Below, piece after piece: positions 38,692-47,312 of a stretch of DNA of 47,565 bases. How positions within the stretch are numbered: the stretch's first letter is position 1; every line of letters begins with the position of its first letter. The DNA lies in contig NZ_FNEK01000035.1 in assembly GCF_900099935.1 (NCBI RefSeq), positions 1 to 47,565 of the forward strand, written 5' to 3'. This DNA comes from Aliiruegeria lutimaris. GTDB lineage: Bacteria > Pseudomonadota > Alphaproteobacteria > Rhodobacterales > Rhodobacteraceae. The translations under genes and the position numbers were made by a program. Below the pieces are notes generated by a model, which worked only from the letters and a program-made list of their open reading frames with translations, ran no database searches and was not told the DNA's origin.

Positions 38692-39443
38692 AACTCCTCC
38701 TCGGAATGACGGGCAGCGGGGCCCTCCTGGGTTCAGGGTGCTGTCCGGATTGCCTCGCATCCATCCTTCGACCGATGGTGGATCGAAAATCCGGGAACGG
38801 GCAAATTGATTTCGAGGGCGAGGCCATAACTATTTTGTCACATACGCAATGGGCAGGAGGAGGATTTTCGGGAGGAGGTCCCGCGTCGATCGCTCTCGGC
38901 GGAGCAAAGGAATACTCCATATTTCGACGAGCCACCACCAGGGAGTGGCCAGCGGCCATTTTACGATCAGCATAATAATTCATTTAATAACAGATTATTG
39001 AAGGGGATTTATGAGCGGTGAACATCTTGCTGAACGACCAGGCAAACACTTCCTTGCCGCGCCGCAGCATGCTGATGACGTGTATCGAATTGCCGCCCTC
39101 ATCCATAAAATTTGCATCAGGTTAACTTGCGTGATGCCGGGAATGGACGCGAAAGTCGTACACGGCACGACACAGTCGGTGGCGAAAAAACTCGAAAGGG
39201 CTGATGGCAAGAAGGGCCATTTCGGTTCTGGGAGGTCCATCTCCTTGCGTGCTGGCCGCTCGGCAAAGCGGAGCGGGCATCGGGTCGCGATGGAGAGAGG
39301 GCGAAAGCCGCGCAAGACCCGGCGCTCGATACCGACGAATGAGAGGTTGGTGCGAAGGTTTGATTGGAAGTGGTCGCGCCCCGGTCGGGTCCGGAAGAAA
39401 GGATCGCGGTTCCGGGAAACAGAAGCAAACTTGGGAGGTTTCA
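38692..39443. promoter_or_regulatory. Long divergent promoter region of the two catabolic operons
   Basis: These 752 bases separate the MmgE/PrpD arm (minus) from the TctC arm (plus). The open frames in the right half do not look like proteins. The interval around 38965-39005 is unusually AT-rich and holds an inverted repeat AATAAT-N14-ATTATT at 38974-38999, a candidate regulator site or promoter element. The tandem-HTH LysR protein is the obvious candidate to bind it. The long leader before tctC (nearly 450 nt from this repeat) could hold additional RNA structure, which I could not define. Confidence 0.45.
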
Positions 39444-40478
39444 ATGAAATTCGGAAAAACTGCGGTGCTGATCGGCTTGACGGTCTGCTCGTCCCTGACG
39501 TGGCTGGGGTCCGCGACGGCGGATCCGGTCGAAGATTTCTACAAGGGAAAGCGGCTGACCTTGATCGTCAGCGCCTCTCCCGGCGGCGGCAGCGACTTCT
39601 TTGCACGCCAGTTCGCGCAATTTTACGGAAATCACATTCCGGGCAACCCTGAGGTCATCCCGGTCAACAAGAAGGGCGCCGGCGGCCTAGTTGCGGCAGC
39701 CCAACTCCAGAAGAACGAGCACGAAGACGGAACGGTGATCGCGCTTCTGCAGCGAAACAACCTGTATCGTCCCCTGTTGGAGGAAGCGCACGACAAGTTC
39801 GACCCGCGCGAAGTCCGGTGGATCGGAAGCCTCAACAAGGAAAAATACCTACTGGCCGCCTCCAAGGATTCGCCGGTGACGGCACCGGAGGACATGTTCA
39901 CCAAGACGATGATCCTCGGAGCGACAGGTTTCACCAACGAGAACCGCACGGTTCCCGCCATGATGAACAAGTATCTCGGGACCAAGTTCGACATTGTCCA
40001 CGGCTACGAAGGCAGCGAGGAAGCCGTCATCGCGATGGAACGTGGCGAGGTACACGGCAAGTTCGGTGCGGTGAACGGGTTCATCGCCGGCAACGAGGCC
40101 GAAATGATCAAGCGCGGCGAAATCGTCGTTCTGATGCAGGCGGGCTGGACGAACCACCCGGCGTTCCCCGACGTGCCGAACTTCTCGACCTACGTGAAGG
40201 ATCCCGAAGCCAAGGCAGTGGTCGATTTCTTCATCCTGCCCTTCGAGTCCGGTCGCCCGTTGGCCGCGCCCAAGGGTGTGCCTGCCGACCGGCTGGAAGC
40301 GCTGCGCAAGGCTTTCGACGAGACGATGACGGATCCGGCGTTCCTTGAGCACATGAAGAAAGTGAATTCCGAAGTCGACCCGATCTCGGGCGAAGAGGTC
40401 GAGGCGATCATCGAAACACTCTATGCAACTCCGGAAAATGTCCTCGCAAACGTCCGCGAGATCCTGAAGGCGGAGTAA
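39444..40478 (+). CDS. TctC/Bug-family periplasmic carboxylate-binding protein
   Basis: A 344-residue exported binding protein with a signal peptide ending at about residue 26 (SATA). The Bug/TctC pattern is clear: DFYKGKRLTLIVSASPGGGSD, with the binding loop PGGGSDFFAR, then IPGNPEVIPVNKKGAGG. Such proteins capture carboxylates and deliver them to TctAB. The ATG at 39444 follows GGGAGG at 39433-39438. It is first in the plus-strand operon and is divergent from the TctAB arm, so the transporter is split over both operons, a layout that would put all three components under one divergent promoter. Confidence 0.88.
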   Translation: MKFGKTAVLIGLTVCSSLTWLGSATADPVEDFYKGKRLTLIVSASPGGGSDFFARQFAQFYGNHIPGNPEVIPVNKKGAGGLVAAAQLQKNEHEDGTVIALLQRNNLYRPLLEEAHDKFDPREVRWIGSLNKEKYLLAASKDSPVTAPEDMFTKTMILGATGFTNENRTVPAMMNKYLGTKFDIVHGYEGSEEAVIAMERGEVHGKFGAVNGFIAGNEAEMIKRGEIVVLMQAGWTNHPAFPDVPNFSTYVKDPEAKAVVDFFILPFESGRPLAAPKGVPADRLEALRKAFDETMTDPAFLEHMKKVNSEVDPISGEEVEAIIETLYATPENVLANVREILKAE

Positions 40479-40493
40479 CCACTTGCCGTCCCA

Positions 40494-40533
40494 GGCCGAA
40501 CCAATCGCGTCGCTGGACGTGAACGGTTCGGCC
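40494..40533 (+). other. Hairpin between tctC-like and Pht5-like genes
   Basis: A perfect 9-bp inverted repeat (GGCCGAACC at 40494-40502, GGTTCGGCC at 40525-40533) with a 22-nt loop lies just after the TctC stop. No U-run follows. It could lower read-through or protect the binding-protein mRNA 3' end. Confidence 0.45.
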
Positions 40534-40689
40534 ATCCGGCGAGTTGCGCTGGCGATCATCAAATAAAACCGGGATGCCGCCAAAGGCCACATCCCACGGC
40601 CCTCTTTCGGCCTGCCATGGCGGCTCCTGCCAACCCCAGATCCCGGATTCGGGGTAACGCGACCAAGAACGATCAGGATGGAAACCAAG

Positions 40690-41589
40690 ATGTCTGATGG
40701 ATCGAGCAGCGCCTCTGCGACCACCAAGCTCAAGCTGAAAACCCTGCTTCAGGACCGGGCCTGGACGCCTCCCCTCAAGGACGGGTCCATCACCTCCGAT
40801 CTGGTGGAACTGGACTTTGATGACATCGCGGAGGCGAGCAAGCGGTTCAAGCCAATGGTCCGCGAGATGGCCTATGATTGCGGCGAACTGGCAATCGTGA
40901 CCTACCTTCAGGCCAAGAGTTTCGGCAAGCCGCTTGTCCTTCTGCCTTTCGTGGTTGCCGGACGATTGCAGCACAAGAATATCGCCTACAACACCGAACG
41001 CGGCGTGGTGACGCCGGAGACCCTGGAAGGCAAGCGCGTGGGCGTCCGGACCTATTCCCAGACCACCGGAGTCTGGGTCCGGGGCATCCTTCAGAACGAC
41101 TACGGCGTGGACCTGGGCAAGGTCACCTGGATCACGTTCGAAGACGGACATCTGGCGGAACATACCGACCCCGAGAACTGTGTCCGGGCCCCCGAAGGCA
41201 CGAAAGTGGCCGACATGCTGCTCGCGGGCGAACTGGACGCTGGCATGCTGGGCGGCAACATGCCCAAGGACTCAAGGCTGAAGACCGTCATCGCCGACCC
41301 CGATCAGGCTGACAAGGACTGGGTCGCCCGGAACAACGTGACCCCGATCAACCACATGTTCGTGGTGTCAAAGGAGCTTTGCGACACCAACCCGGACGCG
41401 GTACGCGCCGTCTTCGACATGCTCGCCGAGGCGAACAGGACGGCCCCGGGCCCATTTCCGGTCGGGTTCGAAGGCGACTGGACGGCGCTCGAACTGGTGA
41501 GCCTCTACGCCTACCAGCAAGGCGTTGTTTCCAAGAAATTTTCGGTCGACGAGCTCTTCGCCGAAGCGGCCGAAATCCTGCATCGGTGA
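40690..41589 (+). CDS. Pht5-like decarboxylase family protein, subtype A, copy 2
   Basis: A 299-residue paralogue of 28987-29898. Shared phrases are VREMAYDCGELAIVTYLQAK, FGKPLVLLPFVV, SQTTGVWVRGIL, DYGVDLGKVTWITF and EDGHLAEHTDP; NMPKDSRLKTVI matches DLPKDERLRPLI of copy 1. No signal peptide, so a cytoplasmic enzyme is more likely than a binding protein. An ATG at 40678 in frame is also possible; I prefer 40690 because AGGATGG lies just upstream. It is 211 nt after the TctC gene and 55 nt before the LigJ-like gene. Confidence 0.78.
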   Translation: MSDGSSSASATTKLKLKTLLQDRAWTPPLKDGSITSDLVELDFDDIAEASKRFKPMVREMAYDCGELAIVTYLQAKSFGKPLVLLPFVVAGRLQHKNIAYNTERGVVTPETLEGKRVGVRTYSQTTGVWVRGILQNDYGVDLGKVTWITFEDGHLAEHTDPENCVRAPEGTKVADMLLAGELDAGMLGGNMPKDSRLKTVIADPDQADKDWVARNNVTPINHMFVVSKELCDTNPDAVRAVFDMLAEANRTAPGPFPVGFEGDWTALELVSLYAYQQGVVSKKFSVDELFAEAAEILHR

Positions 41590-41644
41590 GCGGAGCCTTC
41601 CAGCACCGCGCCGCCCTGGAACGTGGAAAGAGTGAGCGGAATCA

Positions 41645-42673
41645 ATGATTATCGACTGTCATGGACATTATACAACCGCGCCGCAGGCCCAGCGGAGTTG
41701 GCGACAGAAGCAGGTTGAAGCCCTCGACAACCCCACAAGCGTTCCCGCAAAGGGCACGATCGACATCTCCGACGATGAGATCCGGGAGTCCTTGGAAGGC
41801 AAACAGCTCAAGCAGCAGCGCGATTGCGGGATCGACATGGCACTGTTCTCGCCAGGCGCAGGGAAGATGGCACACCACGTCGGCAATGCCACGACCAGCC
41901 AGCATTGGTCGGAGCATTGCAATGACATGATCCATCGAGTGTGCGGCCTCTATCCCGACAGTTTCATTGGTGTTTGCCAGCTGCCACAGTCGCCCGGCGT
42001 ACCGCCCGCGAATTGCATCCCCGAACTGGAACGCTGCGTTGAAGAGCTGGGCTTTGTTGGCTGCAACCTGAACCCCGATCCGACCGGTGCCTATTGGACC
42101 GACCCGCCCTTGACCGACCGGTGGTGGTATCCGCTCTATGAGAAGCTGGTGGAACTCGACGTGCCCGCGATGATCCATGTGGCGGCGTCCTGCAACCCGA
42201 ACTTCCACGGTACAGGCGCCCACTACCTCGCCGGCGATACGACCGCCTTCATGCAGTTTCTGCTGTCGGACCTGTTCAAGGATTTCCCGACGTTGAAGTT
42301 CGTTATCCCGCACGGCGGCGGCGCGGTCCCGTATCACTGGGGGCGTTTCCGCGGCCTGGCGCATGACCGGGGTCTGCCGCCCCTCGAGGAACTTCTTCTG
42401 GACAACGTGTTTTTTGACACCTGCGTTTATCACCAGCCCGGAGTTTCGCTTCTGACCGAGGTTATCCCCGTGAAGAACGTGCTTTTCGGCTCGGAAATGA
42501 TCGGTGCCATCAAGGGCAAGGATCCCCTGACAGGGCGACCGTTCGACGACACGAAGACTTTTGTCGATGGTTCCCCGTGGCTCTCGAAAGAGGACAAGGA
42601 GATGGTTTTCGAGAAGAACGCCCGCGCCGTCTATCCACGCCTCGACAAGATTCTCAAAAGCAGGGGTCTCTGA
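41645..42673 (+). CDS. LigJ-like 4-oxalomesaconate hydratase (amidohydrolase family)
   Basis: A 342-residue protein with strong resemblance to LigJ of the protocatechuate 4,5-cleavage pathway, which hydrates 4-oxalomesaconate to 4-carboxy-4-hydroxy-2-oxoadipate. Length agrees with LigJ (about 341). Visible landmarks are DCHGHYTTAP at the N-terminus (metal-ligand His6 and His8), LPQSPGVPPANCIPELERC, CNLNPDPTG, FVIPHGGGAVPYHWGRFRG and FFDTCVYHQPG. The start at 41645 has only a weak ribosome binding site. It is followed 39 nt later by the aldolase gene, which could use its product. No ligAB, ligC or ligI orthologue of the classical pathway is present. Confidence 0.85.
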   Translation: MIIDCHGHYTTAPQAQRSWRQKQVEALDNPTSVPAKGTIDISDDEIRESLEGKQLKQQRDCGIDMALFSPGAGKMAHHVGNATTSQHWSEHCNDMIHRVCGLYPDSFIGVCQLPQSPGVPPANCIPELERCVEELGFVGCNLNPDPTGAYWTDPPLTDRWWYPLYEKLVELDVPAMIHVAASCNPNFHGTGAHYLAGDTTAFMQFLLSDLFKDFPTLKFVIPHGGGAVPYHWGRFRGLAHDRGLPPLEELLLDNVFFDTCVYHQPGVSLLTEVIPVKNVLFGSEMIGAIKGKDPLTGRPFDDTKTFVDGSPWLSKEDKEMVFEKNARAVYPRLDKILKSRGL

Positions 42674-42712
42674 GGCACTCTAGCCGAAGACTCCACAAAG
42701 CGAGCAAACCTC

Positions 42713-43576
42713 ATGGAAACCATTCCCCGCCTCAACGGCGTCATTCGCGCCCTCGAGCAGAACCTTCCCGCCTTCACCTCCTTCGCGACCCCGGATCCCG
42801 CGACCGCGCTGTCTTTCGCCGGCACCCGGTACGACGGCGTCGTATTCGAGATGGAGCACAACGCTTATGACATAGCCAGTCTGCGCGACAGTTTTCAATT
42901 CATGCTGAACCGCGCACAGATCGCAAGGTCGGGCTCCATCGCGCCCGCCGTGACCCCCATCGTTCGCATCCCCCCGAATGGCAGTGAAATGAACCAGTTC
43001 CTCGCCAAGCAGGTGTTGGACATCGGCGCTTACGGGGTCGTCTGGCCGCATATCAGCACGGCCGAACAAGCCTATAACGCAGTGGCATCCTGCCGGTATC
43101 CGAGACCGAAGGACGCGCCGATTTACGAACCCGTGGGCGTGCGGGGCGACGGGCCGGCCCGGGCCATGCGCTACTGGGGGCTCAGCCAGGCCGAGTATTA
43201 CGCCCGCGCCGACGTCTGGCCCCTCGCCCCGCAAGGGGAAATCCTGGTGATCCTGATGATCGAGGATTGCGAAGGGGTCGATAACCTGGACGAAATCCTC
43301 GGGACGGTGGACGGCATCGGTGTCGTCCTGATCGGAGAAGGCGACCTGAGCCAGGAACTCGGTCATCCGCGCGAATTCGAACATCCGATCGTTCGCGAGG
43401 CGATGGGACATGTCGTGGCGACCTGCAAGAAGCACAAGGTCACCGTCGGCCACCCGCATGTCGGCCCGAAAAACGTCGAAGCGGTGCTTGAGGAAGGTTT
43501 TACTTTCCTGATGGCGAAACCGACCACAACCTATCCGGCCCTTGAAAAGGGACTCGCGTTGTCAGGGCGTCTTTAG
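42713..43576 (+). CDS. HpcH/HpaI-family class II aldolase
   Basis: A 287-residue member of the HpcH/HpaI aldolase/citrate-lyase beta family, which cleaves 4-hydroxy-2-oxo acids to pyruvate and an aldehyde or keto acid. Features: FEMEHNAYD (family MEHGxxD-type), a LDIGAYGVVWPHIS strand, MIEDCEGVDNLDEIL with the metal-binding Glu, and GEGDLSQELGHP with the metal-binding Asp. Cleavage of 4-carboxy-4-hydroxy-2-oxoadipate to pyruvate and oxaloacetate would fit its place after LigJ; the classical pathway uses a different (RraA/LigK-type) aldolase. That proposed substrate is inference. The start at 42713 is weakly supported by ribosome binding sequence. Confidence 0.85.
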   Translation: METIPRLNGVIRALEQNLPAFTSFATPDPATALSFAGTRYDGVVFEMEHNAYDIASLRDSFQFMLNRAQIARSGSIAPAVTPIVRIPPNGSEMNQFLAKQVLDIGAYGVVWPHISTAEQAYNAVASCRYPRPKDAPIYEPVGVRGDGPARAMRYWGLSQAEYYARADVWPLAPQGEILVILMIEDCEGVDNLDEILGTVDGIGVVLIGEGDLSQELGHPREFEHPIVREAMGHVVATCKKHKVTVGHPHVGPKNVEAVLEEGFTFLMAKPTTTYPALEKGLALSGRL

Positions 43577-43625
43577 CCGCCCTTCGCGCGCGCCCCGACA
43601 AACGGTATCAAGCAAGGAACGAAAG

Positions 43626-44492
43626 ATGACCGTCGTAGATATCCACCCGCACATAATCTCCGAGGATACCGACCGCTACCCGATCACTCCGCTGGCAGGC
43701 AAGCGCTCCGAGTGGTCGGCAAAGCGCTCGGTCACGGTTGAGAAGATGATCGAGAGCATGGATGCCGCCGGTGTGGACAAGGCCGCCATTGTGCATTCCT
43801 CGACGACGTATGGGTTCAACTGCGAATATGCAGCCGACGCTGTGGCCACCTATCCGGACAGGTTTACCGGCGTCTTCTCGGTCAACGTGCTCGAACCCGA
43901 TGCCACCGAAGCCATGCTGAAATGGTACGATCAGGGCATGACCGGCATGCGGATTTTCACCCGCGGGAGCACGTTCAAGGAGCCCTGGCTGGCCTTGGAC
44001 GATCCCAGGATCTTTCCCTGCTATGAGCTCGCGGGTGAGAAGCAGATTTCCGTCGCGATGAACCCCACCAACCACGAGTTCGATCAACTGGAAACCATCC
44101 TGAAAGCCTTCCCGCAGGTCTCTTTTGTCCTCGATCACCTCGGGAAGACCGACTTCACCGACGGGACGCCCTTCGCCGCGGCGGAACCGCTGTGGCGGCT
44201 GGCCCAATATGCCAACCTGCACCTGAAAGTAGCGACCAAGAACTTCGTACAGGCCAAAGACGGAAAGGCGACGTCGGAGTCGGTCTTCGGCAGGCTGGTC
44301 TCGGAATTCGGTGCCAACCGGATCGCGTGGGGGTCGAATTTCCCGGCGGCCAAGGGCAACCTGCCGGAACTGGTTGCAATCGCGCGTGATGGACTGTCGG
44401 CATTGTCGGATGTCGATCAGGAATGGATCCTCGGCAAGACTGCGCTGAAGCTGTACCCGGCGTTAGCCTCCGAAAAAGCGGCGGCAGACTGA
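43626..44492 (+). CDS. Amidohydrolase-2 family hydrolase, lactonase-like
   Basis: A 288-residue TIM-barrel hydrolase of the amidohydrolase-2 family, related in fold to 2-pyrone-4,6-dicarboxylate lactonase (LigI). It begins with the metal-site start DIHPHI (His7, His9) and has LDHLGKTDF in the middle. The late barrel motif is WGSNFPAAKG, so Asn occupies the place of the usual catalytic Asp of many members (WGSDFP); Asn is also seen in some subfamilies. The ATG at 43626 follows AAGGAACGAAAG. A lactone or similar ring hydrolysis step is suggested by family and context. Confidence 0.78.
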   Translation: MTVVDIHPHIISEDTDRYPITPLAGKRSEWSAKRSVTVEKMIESMDAAGVDKAAIVHSSTTYGFNCEYAADAVATYPDRFTGVFSVNVLEPDATEAMLKWYDQGMTGMRIFTRGSTFKEPWLALDDPRIFPCYELAGEKQISVAMNPTNHEFDQLETILKAFPQVSFVLDHLGKTDFTDGTPFAAAEPLWRLAQYANLHLKVATKNFVQAKDGKATSESVFGRLVSEFGANRIAWGSNFPAAKGNLPELVAIARDGLSALSDVDQEWILGKTALKLYPALASEKAAAD

Positions 44493-44733
44493 AATTCTCA
44501 AGCATCAGGGATAAGGCAACGGTAGTGGTCGGTCTGCTGGTCCTTTTTGCTCGGCTACGTGCAGCTTCTCACCGACGAAAATCGAACCCTCTCTCAAGAC
44601 CAAAGAGATGGCCCGAGTTTTCAGGGCAGCCCCTTGATCGAGGATTTTGTCGTTTGGGCTTCTTGTCGCGCTCGAGATCCGACCCAGAGCAGGTAAAGGG
44701 AAACGGCTTGCCAAGCCCTGAAAAGGAGAAAAA

Positions 44734-45561
44734 ATGACCAACAACTGGAGCGTATTTGTCCTCGAATATGCCTATTCCCACGAACCTTGGGTAGGTCTGG
44801 TGAAGGGGATGGAGAAAGACGGAATGGTCGACCTGCCATATTCGTTCGTACTCGCGACGAAGGGCGACCGGCGGATTCTCGTCGATGCGGGTTTCATGAA
44901 GACCGGCTCCGAGGAAGAATTCCCGCGGAAGTTCCAGGTCAAACAATGGATCTCGCCGCTTCGGATGTTGGCCGAGATGGATGTCCGCCCCGAGGACATC
45001 ACAGATATTGTCGTCACTCATGCGCATTTCGACCACATGGGGGCGATCGGCGAGTTCCCGGACGCGCATATCCATATCCAGAAGACGGAACTGCTGACCT
45101 GGTACGAGGCGATTGCGCTTCCGCGGCGCTTCAGCCATCTCACGCGGATTATCGATCCAGACACGCTGCGTGCGGCGCTCAATGCGTCGATCCAGCATCG
45201 CGTAACGCTGATCGACGGCGATCGAGATCACATCCTGCCCGGCATCCATGTCCGTCTGGCGGCCGGGCATACGGCGGGGCAGCAAATCGTTATCATCGAC
45301 ACCGAAAAAGGCGCGCACGTTATTTCGGGCGATTGCATCTACACGCGCCGGCAACTTACCGGTCATGACAATAACGGCGTCTATGTACCGCTGAACAACG
45401 CGACGGGCACCGTCTGGGATCAGCTGAAATCCATCGACCGGCTAAATGACGCGATCGACGGCGATCAGTCCCGGTTGGTCATCCTCCACGATGTCGATCG
45501 ATGGAAGGGGCGGCCCGTTGTTGCGGAAGTCGAGGGCTACCGTGTTGTCCAGATCGTATGA
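44734..45561 (+). CDS. Metallo-beta-lactamase-fold hydrolase, lactonase-like
   Basis: A 275-residue hydrolase of the metallo-beta-lactamase superfamily with the AttM/AiiA-like layout. The zinc motif THAHFDHMG is at 95-103 (His96, His98, Asp100, His101), then AAGHTAGQQ, the bridging SGDCIY and a late LHDVD histidine. It may hydrolyse a lactone or thioester. AAAAGGAG gives a good ribosome binding site before the ATG at 44734. It is 241 nt after the previous gene, so it may have its own promoter. Quorum-signal lactonase activity is possible, but the catabolic neighbours make a pathway lactone as likely. Confidence 0.8.
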   Translation: MTNNWSVFVLEYAYSHEPWVGLVKGMEKDGMVDLPYSFVLATKGDRRILVDAGFMKTGSEEEFPRKFQVKQWISPLRMLAEMDVRPEDITDIVVTHAHFDHMGAIGEFPDAHIHIQKTELLTWYEAIALPRRFSHLTRIIDPDTLRAALNASIQHRVTLIDGDRDHILPGIHVRLAAGHTAGQQIVIIDTEKGAHVISGDCIYTRRQLTGHDNNGVYVPLNNATGTVWDQLKSIDRLNDAIDGDQSRLVILHDVDRWKGRPVVAEVEGYRVVQIV

Positions 45562-45778
45562 TCGACGTTGGAGCGGCCAGGCGAATTCGAACCAGCCGTC
45601 GAAAATAGCGTTGTATTTGTGAACCCCGCCGCGCGGCCTGGTCCGAGGCCGCGTCCCCATTATTGGTCATCAAGGTCAACAAAACGACCGTCAGATGGAT
45701 CGGGGCAAGCTGCATCCCACAAGCTGCGATGGTATCTGCCGCGCCTGATCGCCGAAAAGGGTTCTCTGCGATTTCCGC

Positions 45779-46897
45779 TCATTCGATGAGCTGAAGGACA
45801 CCACCGGTTCCAACGATAAATCCCTGGCCCAGCAACGAAGGGTCTTTCGTGGTATGGCTATCCCCGGCCAAAATGCGCGCCCCGAGCAGCTGCACCACTT
45901 CAGGCGCATCGGTGAATTTCGAGTGATGGATAGAGCTCGTATCCTTTACCTGGCTCAGATCGATGACATTTACGCCCAGTTGCGTCAGACGATCCGCACC
46001 GACGTTGCCGACCCTGGGCCGGCGAGCGAGAAAACTTGACAGGCGAAGTGCCTCGTCATCATCGGAAATGAGAACGAAGAACCGGCGCTTCTCCGGCGGT
46101 ATGGAGCTGACCTGTGCGGCGAACAATTCGTAGTCGATGTCAGGCGCTGCCAGAATGACGTTCGCGAGCTTGCCGCTGGAATCGTAGATGTTTTGCTGGC
46201 TCCCGCCCCGGATCGCTTCCATGGCGAGAAAGTTCCCCATGGAATGGGCCACGATGTCTATGGAGCCGAACGACGACCGCCCCAGTGTCTTTGCAACGTC
46301 GGAAATCGCGTCCCGAGCGATCAGGGCACTGTTGATGTCGTAGACATAACTCGTCAGGCGCCCGGCGGATGCCCAGGAAAACAGCAGCGGAACGCCATCA
46401 AACCCGGTATCCTCGACGAACTGTGCAAGAACCATGACAGCATCGCTCAAGGTCGAATTGAACCCATGCACCCAGATCAACAGCTTCCGTTCGTCGCGCG
46501 GCATCTTACTCACGACTGCCTCTGCCTCCGAGAGCAGGCCTTTGCCGTCGAAGGTCTGCGGATTCGATATGACGAAGTGCCTGTCGGGATCAGGTGGCAG
46601 GCTGCGCGGTCGTTCCACTTGCCCCGCGACATGGTTCGGCGGGATCTGAACATCTACGCTCGCAAAACTTAGCTTCCCGCTGCGCTGCCCCGAGAAAAAG
46701 ACCCCCGATTCCGACGATGGCGCTCGCGTCGTTGCGATAAAGATCCTGTGCGAGCGGATCGCCCCGTCCGTCCCTGGGCCTTGCGTATCAGGTCCCACAG
46801 CGATCAGATGTCTCGGCGCAGAACATGCGGCTGCCGTTCCCGCCAGCAAAGTCGCCATCGCCGCTCTCCGAGTGAGAACGAACCTCGGTTGGCCCAT
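45779..46897 (-). CDS. Tat-type lipoprotein alpha/beta hydrolase (DUF900-like)
   Basis: A 372-residue hydrolase. The N-terminus has a twin-arginine LTRRAAMATLLAGTAAAC and a lipobox-like end at Cys27, so it is probably a membrane-anchored lipoprotein. The catalytic part shows the oxyanion-type WVHGFNST and the nucleophile elbow VAHSMGNFLAME, typical of DUF900 alpha/beta hydrolases; further residues VILAAPDID and a late HHSKF His follow. I start it at the ATG at 46897, because the export signal begins there; in-frame ATGs further upstream are possible and the ribosome binding site is weak. No functional link to the catabolic genes is evident. Confidence 0.78.
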   Translation of the reverse strand: MGQPRFVLTRRAAMATLLAGTAAACSAPRHLIAVGPDTQGPGTDGAIRSHRIFIATTRAPSSESGVFFSGQRSGKLSFASVDVQIPPNHVAGQVERPRSLPPDPDRHFVISNPQTFDGKGLLSEAEAVVSKMPRDERKLLIWVHGFNSTLSDAVMVLAQFVEDTGFDGVPLLFSWASAGRLTSYVYDINSALIARDAISDVAKTLGRSSFGSIDIVAHSMGNFLAMEAIRGGSQQNIYDSSGKLANVILAAPDIDYELFAAQVSSIPPEKRRFFVLISDDDEALRLSSFLARRPRVGNVGADRLTQLGVNVIDLSQVKDTSSIHHSKFTDAPEVVQLLGARILAGDSHTTKDPSLLGQGFIVGTGGVLQLIE

Positions 46898-47103
46898 GCT
46901 GTCATCTCGTCGGCGCTTCTCCTTCTGCCCCATCATTTGCCCGACTTCCATTTTCTTGACCAAGAGGTTGGCAGCTGCAGTCGCCTTCGCAAGAATCGCA
47001 TGCTGCCCCTCTTCATTTATCGTGGAAAAACATCCACGTCGTGTCCGGATATGCGTGCCCAACGCGTAGCATGGCGTTCTGCGACTTGTTAAGGGGCTGT
47101 TCA

Positions 47104-47166
47104 GACCGATGAAAACGCGCCTTGGCAAGGGCGAGGGGTGTCTGACCAGTGAGAACGCGTCTTTGC
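47104..47166. repeat. Imperfect 23-bp direct repeat upstream of the transposase
   Basis: Two copies with offset 40 (47104-47126 and 47144-47166) share GACC..TGA.AACGCG.CTT.GC, 18 of 23 positions. An 8-bp tandem GCCCTTAC follows at 47182-47197. They lie in the probable left end of the insertion element or its target. Confidence 0.5.
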
Positions 47167-47312
47167 GTGGAGGACCGCTTTGCCCTTACGCCCTTACGCC
47201 GCGCCTATCTTTCGCTGCTCGGCGAGATGGGATGGTTGCCGCCCTCCCCAGACGGCATCGCAATGTGCCAAGATTGTGGTGTTGAACGCCACGCGTAGAG
47301 GAGGACGGCGAG

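Noticed and set aside
28987-41589. Pht5-like proteins as ABC transporter binding proteins (NMT1/THI5 type)
   Set aside because: None of the four has a signal peptide and no ABC permease or ATPase is in the island; Pht5-type motifs fit better.
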